Notes: generated by a model not told the origin, from the sequence alone. Counted from the stretch's first letter, positions 25,052 to 35,118 are shown. The stretch: DNA of 64,000 bases from Pseudomonadota bacterium (GCA_023404675.1 JAEYAW010000031.1:558001-622000); one strand, 5' to 3'. Numbers and translations are program-made.

Positions 25052-26737
25052 TCACCGCACCGTGGTCACGCGCAGCACCTCGGAGATCGTGGTCTGCCCC
25101 GCGCGACATTTGGCGACGGCATCCTCCAGCATCGTCATCATGCCGCCCTTGATGGCGGCCTCGTCGATGGTGCCGGAATCGGTATCACGCCGCACCAGCT
25201 TGCGCATGGTCTCCGTCACTTCCAGCACCTCGAACGCACCATGACGGCCACGATAGCCGGTGCCGCTGCAGCGCTCGCAACCATTCGCCCTGTGCAGGAT
25301 TTCACCCGCCTTGAAACCAAGCATCCCGTAGCGGGGATCGGCGTTCAGATCGGCCGGCGACAGTTCGTGCGGCGTTTTGCAGCGGTCACACAGCACGCGC
25401 ACCAGACGCTGGGCGACCACCGCGCGCAGTGTCGAGCCGAGCAGGAACGACTCGATGCCAAGATCGAGCAGACGCGGAATCGCGGCGGCGGACGTATCGG
25501 TGTGCAGCGTCGTCAGCACCAGATGGCCCGTGAGCGCCGCGTGCACCGCAATATGCGCGGTTTCGGAATCGCGGATTTCGCCGACCATGATGACGTCCGG
25601 ATCCTGTCGCAGGAACGAGCGCAACGCCGTCGCGAACGTCAACCCGATGCCGGGCTTCACCTGCGACTGGTTGACGCCCTGAATCTCGTACTCCACCGGA
25701 TCCTCGATGGTGAGAATCTTGCGGGTCGGTTCGTTGAGCAGCGACAGCATGGTGGCAAGCGTCGTCGTCTTGCCGCTGCCGGTCGGGCCGGTGATGATGA
25801 CCATGCCGTGCGGCATAGCCAAAAGCCGCTTCAATGTCGTCTCATCCCGCGCATTGAGGCCCAGCCTGGCCATTTCGAGCAGGCCGCGATCGCGCGGCAG
25901 CAGGCGGATGACGGAGCTTTCGCCATGCTGGGTCGGCATGGTGGCGACGCGAACGTCCAGTTCGGCGCGGCTGACACGCACGCGCGCCGCGCCATCCTGC
26001 GGCAAACGGCGCTCGGCGATGTTCAGCCCGGCGAGGATCTTGATGCGCGAAATGAGAGCCTGCGGCGGGATTCCTATCGGCGATGGCATCGCACGCAGCA
26101 GGCCATCCACGCGCATGCGGACACTGAGGCCGTTGCGGAACGGCTCGATATGAATGTCGCTGGCGCGCAGTTCGACGGCCCGCTCCAGCAGATCATTCAG
26201 CGCACGGACCACCGGCGCGCCGCTGGCGAGATCGCGCAGGCTTTCGATGTCGTCGTCGGACTGCGCGCTGGCGGCCTGGCCATCGCCCGCCGCTCCCGCC
26301 TCACCCTCCGTCAGACGCTCTTCCAGAACAGTCGTGATGTCCTCGAACGAGCCGATCGCAAGTCCGACCGCACCGCCGAAAACAATCTCCGCCGCACGGA
26401 CGGCTGCCCGGTCGGTCGGATCGGCAACCGCAAGATGATGACGCCCGCCGGCTCCCTCGAACGGCAAGATCTTCGACTCGCGCAGGAAGCGCGGCGAAAA
26501 GCCTTCCAGAGCGGCCTTGCAGGCCAGAAGCTGCTGAAGGTTGAGGCGCGGCAGCCGCCAGTGCTCGGCCACCTCGTCGGCGAACTCGCCCGCCGAAAGA
26601 TCGGTCGCCTCCCAGATGTCCTTGAGCGCCGACGCGCCCGAAACGTTGCCGGCGGGCAACTGCGCGCCAGATTGCGGCGGCAGCGAAAAGCGCTCAATGA
26701 GACGCTGCCTGAACTGATCCGCCGAAGGGTTCTGCAT
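25052..26737 (-). CDS. gspE: type II secretion ATPase GspE
   Basis: 561 residues. An N1E-like domain is followed by the ATPase core: Asp box RASDIHIEP, Walker A GPTGSGKTTTLATML, Walker B IMVGEIRDSETA, His box TGHLVLTTLHT and a C-terminal zinc-binding four-Cys module (CDRC and CERC). It hydrolyses ATP in the cytoplasm to drive pseudopilus assembly. First gene of the minus-strand gsp run, divergent from gspD. Confidence 0.95.
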   Translation of the reverse strand: MQNPSADQFRQRLIERFSLPPQSGAQLPAGNVSGASALKDIWEATDLSAGEFADEVAEHWRLPRLNLQQLLACKAALEGFSPRFLRESKILPFEGAGGRHHLAVADPTDRAAVRAAEIVFGGAVGLAIGSFEDITTVLEERLTEGEAGAAGDGQAASAQSDDDIESLRDLASGAPVVRALNDLLERAVELRASDIHIEPFRNGLSVRMRVDGLLRAMPSPIGIPPQALISRIKILAGLNIAERRLPQDGAARVRVSRAELDVRVATMPTQHGESSVIRLLPRDRGLLEMARLGLNARDETTLKRLLAMPHGMVIITGPTGSGKTTTLATMLSLLNEPTRKILTIEDPVEYEIQGVNQSQVKPGIGLTFATALRSFLRQDPDVIMVGEIRDSETAHIAVHAALTGHLVLTTLHTDTSAAAIPRLLDLGIESFLLGSTLRAVVAQRLVRVLCDRCKTPHELSPADLNADPRYGMLGFKAGEILHRANGCERCSGTGYRGRHGAFEVLEVTETMRKLVRRDTDSGTIDEAAIKGGMMTMLEDAVAKCRAGQTTISEVLRVTTVR

Positions 26738-27103
26738 CGACCAGCACTCGTGCCTCGTGGCGGCCCCCTGGCCCCATCGACCGGATCACTTCATCAGCCT
26801 GGCTGTCGCAAAGTCAAATTAAGCTTGCGCGTCAAAACAACCAGCGGCTTGGCCGTCATGCCCGTCGCCGCTGGGAAACCTTCACACAGCCGGCCCTTGA
26901 CTCCGTTTGCAATAGTTACCAAAAGATGAAAAGCAGTGTCAATTCCGGGGCTTGGCTGAGCTTTTGCGTTTCCTGGGGGCAACTTGCCGAATTAACTATA
27001 GTTTTCAGGCGAGTTGGTTTTCATAGGCAGGCCCGGTACGATCTGCTTCGCTTGGCGTCTCTTGTGTCGGGTGAATTGGGGGGCGCGTGTCAGTGAGCGT
27101 ATC
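26738..27103. promoter_or_regulatory. divergent control region between gspE and gspD
   Basis: 366 bases without a convincing gene, noticeably richer in A and T than its surroundings around 26815-27010. It must contain the promoters of both gsp transcripts. A 10-bp palindrome AACTATAGTT lies at 26994-27003. I found no strong -35/-10 pair and no clear operator besides that palindrome; several short open frames here are not supported. Confidence 0.5.
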
Positions 27104-29518
27104 GTGTTGAATGTCGGGTTATCGCATTCGCGTTTGCGTACGCTGCTGACGAGATCATTCGCGGCGTGTTTTTTTGCGGCCTCGTTGTCCGCGTGCATCG
27201 TCACCGCCGACCAGTCCGTCGAGAGCGATCCGAACGATCCCCGCGCGCAGTCTGTCGCCGATCGTATCCGCGGTCTCGATCTCTCGCCGCGCTCCACCCG
27301 GCCGCAACCGGTCGGAGGCGTGAACGCCGCGCAATCGGCAAAGCCGTCGCTTTATCTGAACGAGGGCGAACACAACACCGCCGCCGTGAACGAAGCACGT
27401 GCCAATGGCGAGGGCTTCGATCTCAATTTCGAGAACGCGCCGGTCACGACCGTCGCCAAGGTGATCCTCGGCGACATTCTCGGCGCGGGCTACACCATCG
27501 ATCCGCGCGTGCAGGGCACCGTGACGCTGGCCTCGGGTCGCCCCATCTCCAAAACCGACGCGATGTTCGTGCTGGAGAACGCGCTGCGCATGTCCAACGT
27601 GTCGCTGATCCGCGACCGCAACCATGCCTATCGCATCGTTCCCACCACGGAAGCCGTCGGATCCGGCACGGTCGACCGGAACGCCGCGACACCGGGCTAC
27701 GGCCTTACTGTCGTGCCGCTGCGTTATGTTTCAGCGCAGACTGTGTTCAAGCTGCTCGACGCGTTCGGCGTGAAGGCCAATTCGGTCCGCGCCGATCCGG
27801 TGCGCAACATTTTGCTGATCCAGGGCACTGGCGCCGAGCGCTCCGCGGCAATGGACACCGTCATCAATTTCGACACCGACTGGATGAAGGGGCAATCGGT
27901 CGGCATCTTCCCGATTCAGAATTCCTCTCCCGAGCCGCTGATCGCGGAGCTTGAGAAGATCATGGATTCCGGCGACGGCGGCCTCGGCCAGGGCGTCGTC
28001 AAGTTCACCCCGGTCAGCCGGATGAACGCAATTCTGGTCGTGAGCCAGAAGCCGGACTACGTGAAGCGCGCCGGCACCTGGATTTCGCGGCTCGACCGCT
28101 CCGACACCGCCGGCACCAATCTGCGCGTCTACCCGCTGCGCTACGGCAACGCCAAGCAGGTGACGGCGCTGCTGACCGAGATCATCACCGGCCGGGCCGG
28201 TGGCGGTGGCGGCGGCAACCTCGATTCCGCCGCGGGCCAGATCGCACCCGGCGGCGGAATGTCCGCGTCGTCGTCATCGTCGGGTGGATTCGGCGGCTCG
28301 GGCAGCGGCTTTTCGTCGGGCAGCGGTCTTGGCAGTTCGACAGGATCGTCGAGCACCATGGGACGGCTCGGCATGAACACCAACAGTAACAGTTCCGGAT
28401 CGTCGTTCGGTCAGGGTGGGCTTGAGAGCGGCCAGTCCGGCGGCGCGCGCAATCCGAGCCTTGCCTCGCAGGCTGGCGGGCGCGGCGGATCCGGCACCGA
28501 CAGCGGCGGGCTCGGCTCGTTCTCCAGCGGCGCGAACGGCAACGCCAATGCCGCGCTTCAGAACGTGCGCATCACGGCCGACATCGCCAACAACTCGATC
28601 CTGGTCTACGCCAATCAGGAAGCGCACCGTATCGTCGAACAGACACTGCGCCAGATCGACCGTCCGCAGCGGCAAGTCGCGATCGAGGCGACCATCGCGG
28701 AGGTCACGCTCAACGACAATCTGTCCTATGGCGTGCAGTTTTATCTCACCAACAAGAATCTTGGCCTGAAGACCGAAGGCTCCATCGTCAACACACTTGG
28801 CAATGCAGCGCTCAGCCGCGTGCTGCCGGGATTCAACCTGCTGGTCGGTCCGGAGGATACGCCGCAGGTCGTGCTCGACGCCTTGCATGGCATCACCGAC
28901 GTGAAGGTGCTCTCCAACCCCTCGGTGGTGGTGCTCGACAATCAGGTCGCGACCCTTCAGGTCGGAGATCAGGTTCCGATCGCCACAGGCAGCGCCACGG
29001 TTCTCACTGGCACCAACTCGGTGGTCAACACCTACGACTATCGCAACACCGGCATTATCCTGCGGGTTCTGCCGCGCGCCAACGCCAACGGCAACGTGGT
29101 GCTCGACATCGAGCAGGAGATCAGCAATGTCGTCAACAACAGTTCATCGTCGTCGAACAGCAGCAATACAACTCCCAACCTGACGCCGACGATTTCCCAA
29201 CGCCGCGTGAAAAGCTCGATCTCGGTGACGAGCGGACAGACGGTCGTGCTTGCCGGCCTGATCAGCGATCAGGAAAACAAGGTGCGCGGCGGCATCCCGC
29301 TGCTCGACCAACTGCCGGGCGTCGTCGGCGACGCATTCTCGCATCAGAACATCACCAAGCGACGCACCGAACTCGTGCTGTTCATCCGGCCGACCGTCGT
29401 GCGCGACCAGTTCGACGCCTCGATCGTCGCCGAGGAGTTGCGCTCCAAGATGAGCGGCCGGTTCATCGGCAGCAACATTCCGACCCCGGTTCTGCCCGCC
29501 GATAATGTCCGGCGCTGA
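27104..29518 (+). CDS. gspD: type II secretion outer-membrane secretin GspD
   Basis: Secretin forming the outer-membrane channel. Start uncertain: no good ATG exists; the GTG at 27104 gives a short N-terminus and a lipoprotein signal ending ASLSAC, while a TTG at 27014 adds 30 residues. N0-N3 domains occupy about residues 85-510, with GEGFDLNFENAPVTTVAKVILGDILG at the N0 start. A Ser/Gly-rich stretch of about 120 residues (28190-28560) interrupts N3. The secretin domain follows, with VPIATGSATVL, TYDYRNTGIILRVLPRAN and a C-terminal ELVLFIRPTVVRD. It overlaps the prepilin peptidase by 14 bases. As a lipoprotein it may reach the outer membrane without a separate pilotin. Confidence 0.92.
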   Translation: MLNVGLSHSRLRTLLTRSFAACFFAASLSACIVTADQSVESDPNDPRAQSVADRIRGLDLSPRSTRPQPVGGVNAAQSAKPSLYLNEGEHNTAAVNEARANGEGFDLNFENAPVTTVAKVILGDILGAGYTIDPRVQGTVTLASGRPISKTDAMFVLENALRMSNVSLIRDRNHAYRIVPTTEAVGSGTVDRNAATPGYGLTVVPLRYVSAQTVFKLLDAFGVKANSVRADPVRNILLIQGTGAERSAAMDTVINFDTDWMKGQSVGIFPIQNSSPEPLIAELEKIMDSGDGGLGQGVVKFTPVSRMNAILVVSQKPDYVKRAGTWISRLDRSDTAGTNLRVYPLRYGNAKQVTALLTEIITGRAGGGGGGNLDSAAGQIAPGGGMSASSSSSGGFGGSGSGFSSGSGLGSSTGSSSTMGRLGMNTNSNSSGSSFGQGGLESGQSGGARNPSLASQAGGRGGSGTDSGGLGSFSSGANGNANAALQNVRITADIANNSILVYANQEAHRIVEQTLRQIDRPQRQVAIEATIAEVTLNDNLSYGVQFYLTNKNLGLKTEGSIVNTLGNAALSRVLPGFNLLVGPEDTPQVVLDALHGITDVKVLSNPSVVVLDNQVATLQVGDQVPIATGSATVLTGTNSVVNTYDYRNTGIILRVLPRANANGNVVLDIEQEISNVVNNSSSSSNSSNTTPNLTPTISQRRVKSSISVTSGQTVVLAGLISDQENKVRGGIPLLDQLPGVVGDAFSHQNITKRRTELVLFIRPTVVRDQFDASIVAEELRSKMSGRFIGSNIPTPVLPADNVRR

Positions 29519-30110
29519 CAGCCCGCGCCGCGTCCGTTACATCGGACGCGCGGGGCCGGCGCTTGCCCTGCTCGCCATCCTCGCGACGGCCATCGCTGTC
29601 TCGATGGCCGCAGCCGGGATTCCGGCAGGCTTGTTCGGCGCGCTTCTCGCCTGTGCGATGCTGGCCATCGCCGTGACCGATGCGCGCCGCTTCATCATTC
29701 CCGACGAGTTGACCGCAGCGGCCCTGATCCTCGCCCTGATCTGGAACGGCGCGGCACGGCCCGGCGCGGGTTTCGATCCGGCATCCACAGCCCTGCTGCG
29801 CGCGGCGCTGACCGCGGCCCCGTTCTATGTGCTGATGATCGGCTATCGCGCGCTGCGCGGCCGCGACGGTCTCGGGATGGGCGACGTGAAACTCGCGGCC
29901 GTCGCCGGGGCGTGGCTCGACTGGTTCACACTCGCCTGCGTGATCGAGGGCGCCGCCATCGCCGCCATCGCCGCTTACGCCGTACGTGCGCTTGGACGCC
30001 GGCAGCCCGTGAACAAGGGACTGATGATGCCGCTCGGCCTGTTCCTTGCGCCTGCGATCTGGATCGGCTGGCTGATCGAGACATGGCTGGACCGCACCTG
30101 GCTGTCCTGA
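29505..30110 (+). CDS. prepilin peptidase, A24 family (GspO-like)
   Basis: 201 residues with six predicted membrane segments. The two catalytic aspartates of A24 peptidases are in AVTDARRFIIPDELT (about residue 59) and GLGMGDVKL (about 125). The N-terminal methyltransferase domain of full-length PilD/GspO is absent, as in the short CpaA-like forms. It would cleave the leaders of GspG-K. Overlap with gspD implies cotranscription. Confidence 0.88.
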   Translation: MSGADSPRRVRYIGRAGPALALLAILATAIAVSMAAAGIPAGLFGALLACAMLAIAVTDARRFIIPDELTAAALILALIWNGAARPGAGFDPASTALLRAALTAAPFYVLMIGYRALRGRDGLGMGDVKLAAVAGAWLDWFTLACVIEGAAIAAIAAYAVRALGRRQPVNKGLMMPLGLFLAPAIWIGWLIETWLDRTWLS

Positions 30111-30134
30111 ATGCCGCGGTTGCAGTGAAGAAAC

Positions 30135-30719
30135 CTACTTGAGCCGGATCATCGGCGACACGGTGGCGTCCGCGGCATGTGCGCCGACAGCCCGCGGCTC
30201 GGGTTGAGGATACCACTCGAGTGCGCGGCGGCGCGACTCCGCGATCTGCCCTCGCGTCATCTTCGTCGCGACCGCATCGCGAATCCGCGCATGGTGATCG
30301 CGCGCCCGCGGCGAAGCCCGCGATGTCGACAGGTTGAGCCACTTCCCGGCTTCGACGGGATCCTCCCGCACGCCGTATCCCTTGTCATACAGCAGACCGA
30401 GCGAATACTGCGCGGCCGGATTGCCCTGCTCGGCCGCCCGCCGATACCAATAGGCTGCCTCGGTGTAGTTCTGCGGAACGCCGCGCCCGGTCTCGAACAT
30501 ATGCCCGACATAACCTTGCGCGGTCGCATCGCCGCGCTGGGCCAGCGGAATCAGGATGCGGGCCGCGCGGGCATAGTCCTCGCGCAAAAAGGCGGAATGG
30601 CCTTCCCGCAGCGTCGCCGCGTGAGCGGGCTGCACCAGCAGGCACAGAAGGAATGCGAACGCGGCAAGCCCCCTGCCAGCCATGCTTGCACTCAGAAGCC
30701 GCCATCCGGACACAGGCAT
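30135..30719 (-). CDS. secreted Sel1-repeat protein
   Basis: 194 residues. A signal peptide ends PAHAATL near residue 34. Two or three Sel1-like repeats follow: AAYWYRRAAEQGNPAAQYSLGLLYDKGYGVREDPVEAGKW is a textbook unit, preceded by ARILIPLAQRGDATAQGYVGHMFETGRGVPQNYTEA. Such repeats form protein-binding superhelices. The partner is unknown. It is convergent with the prepilin peptidase, 24 bases apart. Confidence 0.83.
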   Translation of the reverse strand: MPVSGWRLLSASMAGRGLAAFAFLLCLLVQPAHAATLREGHSAFLREDYARAARILIPLAQRGDATAQGYVGHMFETGRGVPQNYTEAAYWYRRAAEQGNPAAQYSLGLLYDKGYGVREDPVEAGKWLNLSTSRASPRARDHHARIRDAVATKMTRGQIAESRRRALEWYPQPEPRAVGAHAADATVSPMIRLK

Positions 30720-30952
30720 CGCCGTTCCCCAAAATTTCCGCAGGAAAGCTTATCCGATCCTGGCCGCTGAATCCATCGCCGGACGCCGATGTTGATACCA
30801 GACGTCGCGACGGCACCGCTTGCGTATAAGTTGCGCCGACAAATTCAGCGCGCGCGAGTAGTTCCCGGCGTTCCTTGTTCCGGCTTGCCAGAGCGAGGAT
30901 TCTGTGACCAAAACTAGTGGACATGCGGCTGCTGCCCTCAGGGTTTGTGTTG

Positions 30953-31957
30953 ATGTCATTGCTGAAAGCCTTGTTTCATAAATCTGTCCTGCTCGTCGAA
31001 GCACTCATTGATATCGTGCTGGGCCTCAGCGGACATGCTCTGCGGCTCCTCAATTTCATCCGGAAGTCATGGACCGGCGCGGATCCGCTATCGAACTCCA
31101 AGCTCGCCGCCATTTATGTTCATTTCGACCGGGAAGGGGTGATCCACGATTACGTGCTTCATCAGTTGCGCGAACTGGTCGCAACAGGCTTTCGCGTGAC
31201 ATTCGTCTCCAACGCGCCGAAATTCCCCGAGGAAAGCGTCCAGCAGGTTGCGCCGTTCGTTCGGGAAATAATCTGGCGGCGAAATTTCGGCTACGATTTC
31301 GGCGCTTACAAGGATGGACTTCGCGCGGTCGAGAGGAGCGGGATGGATGACCTCACGGGCCTTCTGATGATGAACGACAGCTCCTATGGCCCGTTCGTCA
31401 GCCTCAAGGAGTGCCTCAGCCGCATCGATCGCGATCACACGGACTTCTGGGGCATCACGGACAGCTGGCAGTCCAGCTACCATATCCAGTCCTATTTCAT
31501 CCTGTTCTTCCCGAAGGCATTCAAATCCGATGCGTTCCGAAAGTTCTGGAACAGCTTCCCCTATGTGAACCACAAAAGCTGGGTCATTCGTCATGGCGAA
31601 CTGAAGCTCACGCAGGCGCTGACACGCCAGAAGCTGCGCGCCGGCGTCCTCATCCCCTACTGGGCAGCCAGCCACACGATGATGGATCGTCTGCTCAAAA
31701 CCGATATCGACGAGCTTCCCGAGGGGGAACGCGGCTACACGCGCCATCTGCTGAACCAGCTCATCAATGCCCGCCCCCTCAACCCGATGCATCATTTCTG
31801 GGATGTTCTGCTGAAGGACTATCGCTGTCCCTTCATCAAGCGTGAACTGATGCGCACGAATCCGGCGGGGGTTCCCTTCACCGCCCGCTGGCCCGAAGTG
31901 CTTCGCAGCGTCTCCAACTACGACCTCTCGATGATCTGGCGCCATCTGCAGACCTGA
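30953..31957 (+). CDS. rhamnan synthesis F family protein
   Basis: Family members are linked to rhamnose-rich polysaccharides. Motifs: LAAIYVHFDREGVIHDYVLHQLREL, RRNFGYDFGAYKDGL, LLMMNDSSYGPF and DFWGITDS, in the order seen in RgpF domains. I chose the ATG at 30953 (335 residues, AGGG upstream); ATG 30923 and GTG 30917 are in frame and would add 10 to 12 residues. No other sugar-polymer genes are next to it, so it may act with genes elsewhere. Confidence 0.83.
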   Translation: MSLLKALFHKSVLLVEALIDIVLGLSGHALRLLNFIRKSWTGADPLSNSKLAAIYVHFDREGVIHDYVLHQLRELVATGFRVTFVSNAPKFPEESVQQVAPFVREIIWRRNFGYDFGAYKDGLRAVERSGMDDLTGLLMMNDSSYGPFVSLKECLSRIDRDHTDFWGITDSWQSSYHIQSYFILFFPKAFKSDAFRKFWNSFPYVNHKSWVIRHGELKLTQALTRQKLRAGVLIPYWAASHTMMDRLLKTDIDELPEGERGYTRHLLNQLINARPLNPMHHFWDVLLKDYRCPFIKRELMRTNPAGVPFTARWPEVLRSVSNYDLSMIWRHLQT

Positions 31958-32082
31958 ACGTGTTCTGGCGGAAAACCTGCCGACGCCACCTTCACGACAG
32001 CCGCCTTCACGACATTTGTCTCGATTTTATCCGGACGCGGCGTGTATCATCATGCCGTTCAGACGGGTTACCATCGGGAACC

Positions 32083-32415
32083 ATGGCCATGCGGTTCAGC
32101 CAGCTCTCTCTTCGGTTCAAAGGTCTGGGTTCCATTGTCGCAGTCGCATCCGTGCTTGCGGTTGCGACCCCCGCACTGGCCGGCGACTGGACCGCATCGG
32201 GCTGGCACGGCGAAGGCTGGCTCGGCAATTCCTACGGGATCTGGAACGACGGCTACGGCTTCCACCGCGATCCTATCGTGGGGGTCTACGGTCCTTCGGC
32301 CTTCGCCTCCGATCCCTACGCCTCCTATCGCAACGACAACGGCTGTTACCGCGTCCTGCCGGTGACGACGCCGCAGGGCGTCAGGCTGCGGCGGGTTTTC
32401 GTCTGCGATTTCTGA
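32083..32415 (+). CDS. small secreted protein of unknown function
   Basis: 110 residues from the ATG at 32083. A clear signal peptide, LGSIVAVASVLAVATPALAGDW, cleaves near residue 33. The mature part is rich in Gly, Tyr and Trp (GWHGEGWLGNSYGIWNDGYGFHRD) and has two cysteines that could form a disulfide. Resembles short periplasmic or surface proteins common in this bacterial group, but I recognise no family. Confidence 0.6.
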   Translation: MAMRFSQLSLRFKGLGSIVAVASVLAVATPALAGDWTASGWHGEGWLGNSYGIWNDGYGFHRDPIVGVYGPSAFASDPYASYRNDNGCYRVLPVTTPQGVRLRRVFVCDF

Positions 32416-32530
32416 AGCCCGTTCCGGCGCGGACGGCGGGATTCAGCTTCGCTGAATTGACTCTCACCGTTTCGATAGGGAGGCGCATGATCTTGTCCGT
32501 AAACCGGACCCCGCTTTTCGGGATCGTGCC

Positions 32531-34867
32531 CTATTCCATCTTCAGCGCAACCGAGGTCGCACCGACAGGCGTCGCCCCCTGCTGCGCGACCAGGAACACG
32601 CGGTTGCTCGCGGGATTGTAGGCAACCGGCACGCCCTGCCCCTGCGCGAACACGCTGAAGGTCAACGTCTGTCCAGCCGCGACATTCAGCGTGATCGAGT
32701 CGGCCGCGGGGGCGAGACATTGCGCGCTCGAATCGGTCTGGCAGATCGTCAGCGTGACCGGCATGTTGCGCGGCGGCTGACCGAATGGCGTGTCGGTGGC
32801 CACGAAGGTCACCGCGCCACCCACGCCGATGTCGATCGCCGCCGCCACCATGACGCCTGTTCCGTTCGGGCCTGGCACCACCAGGTTGCCGTCCTGGGAG
32901 GGTGTTTGCGAGATCGACAGCAAATCCGGAAAAGGGCTGTCCGCGGTCGCAAGCAGGAATGTGCTCAGCCCTGAAATGCTCGGGGCCGGCGGGGCATTCG
33001 CACAACTGAACACGAGTTGCATGTCCTGCACGCCCGCCTGCGCGGGCGTCACCGCGAAGTAGAAGCTCTGCGCGCTGCCCACCGGAATATTGATCGGCGT
33101 GTTGGCCGATCCTGTCAGCGCGTTGGTGACAGCGTCCGTCGTCTGGTACAGGAAGGAGCCGCCGAACCCCGCCGGCGGGGCAAGCGAACACTGCTGGGCG
33201 GGAATGATCTGGCCCGCGTTGACGATGGTGGCGAAGGCGCTGGACAGATTTCCTGTTGTCGTGGTGCGTGCGTTCGGCAGCACGGATGCGACGATCGGCG
33301 TCGTCGTGGGGATGCTGCCGCATCCCGGCAGCGTGGTGTAATCTGCCCGGATGCGCGGCTTGACGATATTGCCGGACGCACCGGCCCGTGTGTCCGTGAT
33401 CATTACGCCCGTGGTGCGAAGCACGTTGAGAAGAGCGTCCACGGGCGCGGAGGGACAGGCGCTGCGCGCCAGCGCGATGACGCCCGCGACATGGGGCGCG
33501 GCCATCGAGGTGCCGGCCATGCAGGCATAGGCAGTGGTCGAACCGAACAGGCCGGGGATCGATGACAGGATGTCCGAATTGTTCGCTCCAAGACTGCACC
33601 CTCCCCCGTCGTTGGCGCCGCCCGGCGCGAGCAGCGTGACGTTCGGCGCCATGTTCGAAAATGACGACACGGCGTCGCCCTTTGTGGTGGAGGCGACGGA
33701 TACAGCCGAGGAGATGCAGGCGGGATGCGCGATCCCGTTCTTGTCGCCGTCGTTTCCGGTCGCGATCACCGTCAGCACGCCGACGCTGCGCAGATTGTCG
33801 ATCGGCGCTTTCTGAACATCTGCGTCACAGGCGCTCGCCGTCCTGTCGTTGCTGCCGAGACTCATGTTGACGGACGCCACCTGGACACCCGGCGCGACAT
33901 TGATGTGCTGGAATACATAATCGAGCGCGCGGACCTGATCGGAATCGAAGGAGCCGATGCATGGCGGCTGGCCCGCGCAGGAGATCGCATCGTTGAAACG
34001 CGTGAACACCTGAATGGCGAGAATCTTGGCGTCGCGCCCGATGCCGCTTTCCGGCTCGCCTGCGCTCTGCGCCGTGTTCAGCCCGGCCGCGATTCCCGCG
34101 ACGTGAGTGCCATGCGTACACAGGCTGAAGATCGCGTTGAGGCACTGCGCCGTGTTGGGATCGGCGGAGCCTGCTCCCGTCTGACTGCTCTGGCCATTCG
34201 GGCACAGGGAAACACCGGCCCCTCCGCCGCCAGTGGAGAAGCAGGCTTCGTCCACCACCTTGCCCACCAGAAATTCGTGATTGGCCTGCACACCGGTGTC
34301 CAGAACCGCGACGGCCCAGCCACTCCCGGTCGACCCATGCGCAAAGGCTGTCGTCGCTCCGATCAGCGGCACGGTCTGCAATAGATTTGGCCGCGACAGC
34401 CGGTCGATCGAGATCTGGCGCACGCGCGGATCGGCGGCCAGCGCCGTGAGTTCCGCCGCGCTGACATTCACGGCGAAGCCGGGCGTGACATCAAACCGGC
34501 TGATACCGCGAGGAAAAGCCACGGCCCGGCCGTCCTGCGCGGTGCCCGCGCCGCCGAAATGCGCGCCGATGATGGCGTCCTGCACCGCGGCGTTGCGCGT
34601 CTTGAGCGCGGCAAGCGCGCCCGCGTCGGCAGCGATATTACCGGCGGCCTGCGGCTCGTATTGCACGATCACCCGCACATAGCCCTGACTGCGCGCGGTC
34701 GCCAGCGCCGCGCCCGCCTGCGGAGCTTTCCGCGACAGATCAGTGGACTGCGCCAGCGCGGCAGAGGACAACACCAACCCAAACCCGGCCAGATAAAGCC
34801 CCATCAGGCAAAACGCGACCGCCCGCCGGAGCGGGACTCGAATCCTGTGAGCGCTGTTCATTCCCAA
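32531..34867 (-). CDS. secreted subtilisin-family (S8) serine protease
   Basis: 778 residues. Signal peptide to about residue 40 (SSAALAQ). An inhibitor-like propeptide at about 60-160 is followed by the S8 catalytic domain: D190 in VLDTGVQ, H252 in THGTHVAG, oxyanion N372 in ATGNDG, and S454 in GTSMAAPHVAG. The last 270 residues form two similar beta-rich repeats without a recognised anchor or autotransporter domain. With eight or more cysteines it is likely extracellular. Location next to a type II secretion locus makes it a reasonable substrate candidate, which is inference only. Confidence 0.9.
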   Translation of the reverse strand: MGMNSAHRIRVPLRRAVAFCLMGLYLAGFGLVLSSAALAQSTDLSRKAPQAGAALATARSQGYVRVIVQYEPQAAGNIAADAGALAALKTRNAAVQDAIIGAHFGGAGTAQDGRAVAFPRGISRFDVTPGFAVNVSAAELTALAADPRVRQISIDRLSRPNLLQTVPLIGATTAFAHGSTGSGWAVAVLDTGVQANHEFLVGKVVDEACFSTGGGGAGVSLCPNGQSSQTGAGSADPNTAQCLNAIFSLCTHGTHVAGIAAGLNTAQSAGEPESGIGRDAKILAIQVFTRFNDAISCAGQPPCIGSFDSDQVRALDYVFQHINVAPGVQVASVNMSLGSNDRTASACDADVQKAPIDNLRSVGVLTVIATGNDGDKNGIAHPACISSAVSVASTTKGDAVSSFSNMAPNVTLLAPGGANDGGGCSLGANNSDILSSIPGLFGSTTAYACMAGTSMAAPHVAGVIALARSACPSAPVDALLNVLRTTGVMITDTRAGASGNIVKPRIRADYTTLPGCGSIPTTTPIVASVLPNARTTTTGNLSSAFATIVNAGQIIPAQQCSLAPPAGFGGSFLYQTTDAVTNALTGSANTPINIPVGSAQSFYFAVTPAQAGVQDMQLVFSCANAPPAPSISGLSTFLLATADSPFPDLLSISQTPSQDGNLVVPGPNGTGVMVAAAIDIGVGGAVTFVATDTPFGQPPRNMPVTLTICQTDSSAQCLAPAADSITLNVAAGQTLTFSVFAQGQGVPVAYNPASNRVFLVAQQGATPVGATSVALKME

Positions 34868-35021
34868 CAGACCATTTCTCCCTCGGGGCGCACCGACCCA
34901 TGTCCGTTCACATGTCCGTTTGGTTGACCCTGCCTCTCACATGGTTCAAGTGGCAAGCGCCTTGGCGGCGTTGCGTCGGGCGACGGATTCGGCCGGCGGC
35001 CGGGACCATCTTTCCGGGGAT

Positions 35022-35050
35022 TTGTTGAACCGGACACAAGCTGGTAATGT
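35022..35050 (+). promoter_or_regulatory. candidate promoter of the STN-like gene
   Basis: TTGTTG (35022-35027), 17 bases, then TAATGT (35045-35050), about 69 bases before the start codon. A GGGAGAA ribosome site precedes the ATG at 35119. Confidence 0.35.
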
Positions 35051-35118
35051 CTATCCGCTGAGTTGCGGGCGAGATCGTCTGGACGTCCCAAGCGCATCCG
35101 GGATGCGGGAGAAATTCG

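Noticed and set aside
26992..27297. 101-codon minus-strand frame upstream of gspD
   Set aside because: It overlaps the gspD signal region and has no ribosome site, homologous motif or suitable composition.
32346..33599. 417-codon minus-strand frame overlapping the subtilase gene
   Set aside because: It is another frame of the subtilase gene, whose catalytic motifs are complete.
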